DNA from: Crocosphaera watsonii WH 8501
GTDB lineage: Bacteria > Cyanobacteriota > Cyanobacteriia > Cyanobacteriales > Microcystaceae
Reading direction: 5' to 3'
Length of the DNA: 64,000 nt
NCBI RefSeq assembly: GCF_000167195.1
Contig: NZ_AADV02000002.1
Location: forward strand, 212,004 to 276,003
A program made the translations under genes and the position numbers. Positions within the stretch are counted from its first letter, which is position 1. Each line of letters opens with the position of its first letter. Below are positions 63,239-64,000 of this stretch, in pieces. The notes under the pieces are model-generated. The model had not been told where the DNA came from and did not search any database. It saw only the letters and a program-made list of their open reading frames with translations.

Positions 63239-64000
63239 AGGGTTTGCTGAAAAAGTTTCTCCAAAATTTATGCCACTTTTGACCAAGAATTTTCTGACAA
63301 ATCAATAAGTTTTAGTACATAAAAATTGTTTAAAGTATAATCAAAATTAATGAAAGGCGGTTTGATGAGTTCCCCTGTTCTATTATTAGTAAATAAGGAC
63401 AAAAAAAGCGACAAAAACTGCCTCAGAAGTTTAGAAAGATTGACAACTAAAAATGTAATAGCAATAGATGTAATGGAGGTTTCAGGGAGTTTTGTCATCA
63501 CGAGATTTAGGCTAAATCTTCGTTTAGCTTGTCCAAACTTTCCCTCAATAGCATTACGGAAGCATTCATCGGAGTGGGCTTGTTTCTTTTCTTCTTCACT
63601 GACATTTTTCGGAGGTCTTCCTAACTTCGGACCACTGATTCTTATCCCTCTTTCCTTACACCAATTTCTGTTTTCCCTAGTTCGATAAATTTTATCTACA
63701 TGGACGGATTCGGGATAATAGCCAAACGTTTCTTTATACTTTTCTACTTGTTCTTTTAAATGACAAGATTCATTGAAGTTTTCCCAACTTATTTTGTCTA
63801 GAAACACATAGTTATCTACACAGCTTACTGAGAGTTTAGCTCCAAACTCTATTGGTTTTCCTGCTTTTCCCCTCACTATTGGACGAATATGCCGTTGAGT
63901 TAAACTTACAATTCTTTGAGGAACACTCTGGGTCTTATTCTCCCACATTGACTGTTGTTGTTCATAAACTTTTTTGATAGTCTCTAGACAATTTTTCTGT
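63239..64000 (-). mobile_element. IS5/IS1182-like element, copy 2 (runs off window)
   Basis: Begins with AGGGTTTGCTGAA 23 bp after the SpoIID-like gene and matches copy 1 (14832-16524) almost base for base through the window end. Same orientation as copy 1. The far end and its target duplication lie outside. Confidence 0.85.
63268..64000 (-). CDS. IS5/IS1182-like transposase, partial
   Basis: The C-terminal half of the transposase, open to the window edge. It carries the same motifs as copy 1 (GYYPESVHVDKIYRTRENR, ECFRNAIEGKFGQAKRRFS) with a few substitutions, such as Ser for Cys in VVNLSKLL and Asp for Glu in VFLDKISW. No stop is seen in the visible part, so it may be the intact copy. Confidence 0.85.
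   Translation of the reverse strand, partial: QKNCLETIKKVYEQQQSMWENKTQSVPQRIVSLTQRHIRPIVRGKAGKPIEFGAKLSVSCVDNYVFLDKISWENFNESCHLKEQVEKYKETFGYYPESVHVDKIYRTRENRNWCKERGIRISGPKLGRPPKNVSEEEKKQAHSDECFRNAIEGKFGQAKRRFSLNLVMTKLPETSITSIAITFLVVNLSKLLRQFLSLFLSLFTNNRTGELIKPPFINFDYTLNNFYVLKLIDLSENSWSKVA

Noticed and set aside
1..64000. tRNA or rRNA genes
   Set aside because: Reading the gaps between genes by eye I found no cloverleaf with a TTCRANNC loop and no rRNA signature. A dedicated tRNA or rRNA search would settle it.

Overview
The window looks like chromosomal DNA from a unicellular, IS-rich, AT-rich cyanobacterium close to Crocosphaera/Cyanothece. The evidence is ndhO, a thylakoid-type CYP38-like cyclophilin, a SigF-type sigma factor, a PATAN-domain response regulator, an alternative (ARTO-type) terminal oxidase operon, small cyanobacteria-specific Cys-rich proteins and many copies of the HIP1 octamer GCGATCGC. 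The genus assignment is inference from gene content and IS load.

Layout. 0-3.6 kb: ndhO and three glycosyltransferases, one with an in-frame stop. 3.9-6.2 kb: an IS66 transposase remnant cut by IS630-family copy 1, which also beheads a plesiocin-like graspetide cluster at 6.2-7.9 kb (six TTxxxxEE-type cores, an ATP-grasp ligase and an unknown gene). 8.0-11.3 kb: hisG and clpC. 11.4-17.9 kb: a decayed defence/toxin-antitoxin zone with a broken ATPase plus partner pair, an RloB fragment, an IS5/IS1182-like element, a GNAT fragment, DUF4926 and a DUF433/DUF5615 pair whose toxin has lost its start codon. 17.9-22.7 kb: nested mobile elements, with an ISAzo13-like element beside a tnpB that is split by an IS1380-family element. 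22.8-30.9 kb: an IS1634-like element followed by an unusual block with a family-B DNA polymerase, a tyrosine recombinase, two pentapeptide proteins, small ORFs and a truncated D5/P4-like helicase-primase. I judge this block the best candidate for an undescribed integrative or plasmid-like element. 30.9-36.8 kb: a second IS1380 copy, a 5'-truncated group II intron with its RT/HNH protein, a truncated ParA/MinD-like gene, IS630 copy 2 and a tnpB tail.

36.9-52.1 kb is mostly intact core DNA: cyclophilin, NDH-2, a DUF2231 pair with ctaC-ctaD-ctaE lacking the CuA site (quinol-oxidase type), a GMC oxidoreductase convergent with an aldolase/SDR fusion, small secreted proteins and ubiA. 52.7-58.4 kb is another decay zone: sigF with an A-run frameshift, a PATAN-receiver gene with an in-frame stop, and a NACHT-type gene interrupted by a 176-bp MITE and by IS630 copy 3. 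58.5-63.2 kb is core again: mtnP, dciA-like, SpoIID-like. The window ends inside a second IS5/IS1182-like copy.

Two themes recur. First, several insertions are clean enough that removing the element and one target duplication restores the reading frame exactly (tnpB by IS1380, the NACHT gene by the MITE and by IS630). Second, many reading frames are broken by a single-base change in a homopolymer or by an in-frame stop. This is either real decay or homopolymer error in the assembly; raw reads would tell these apart.
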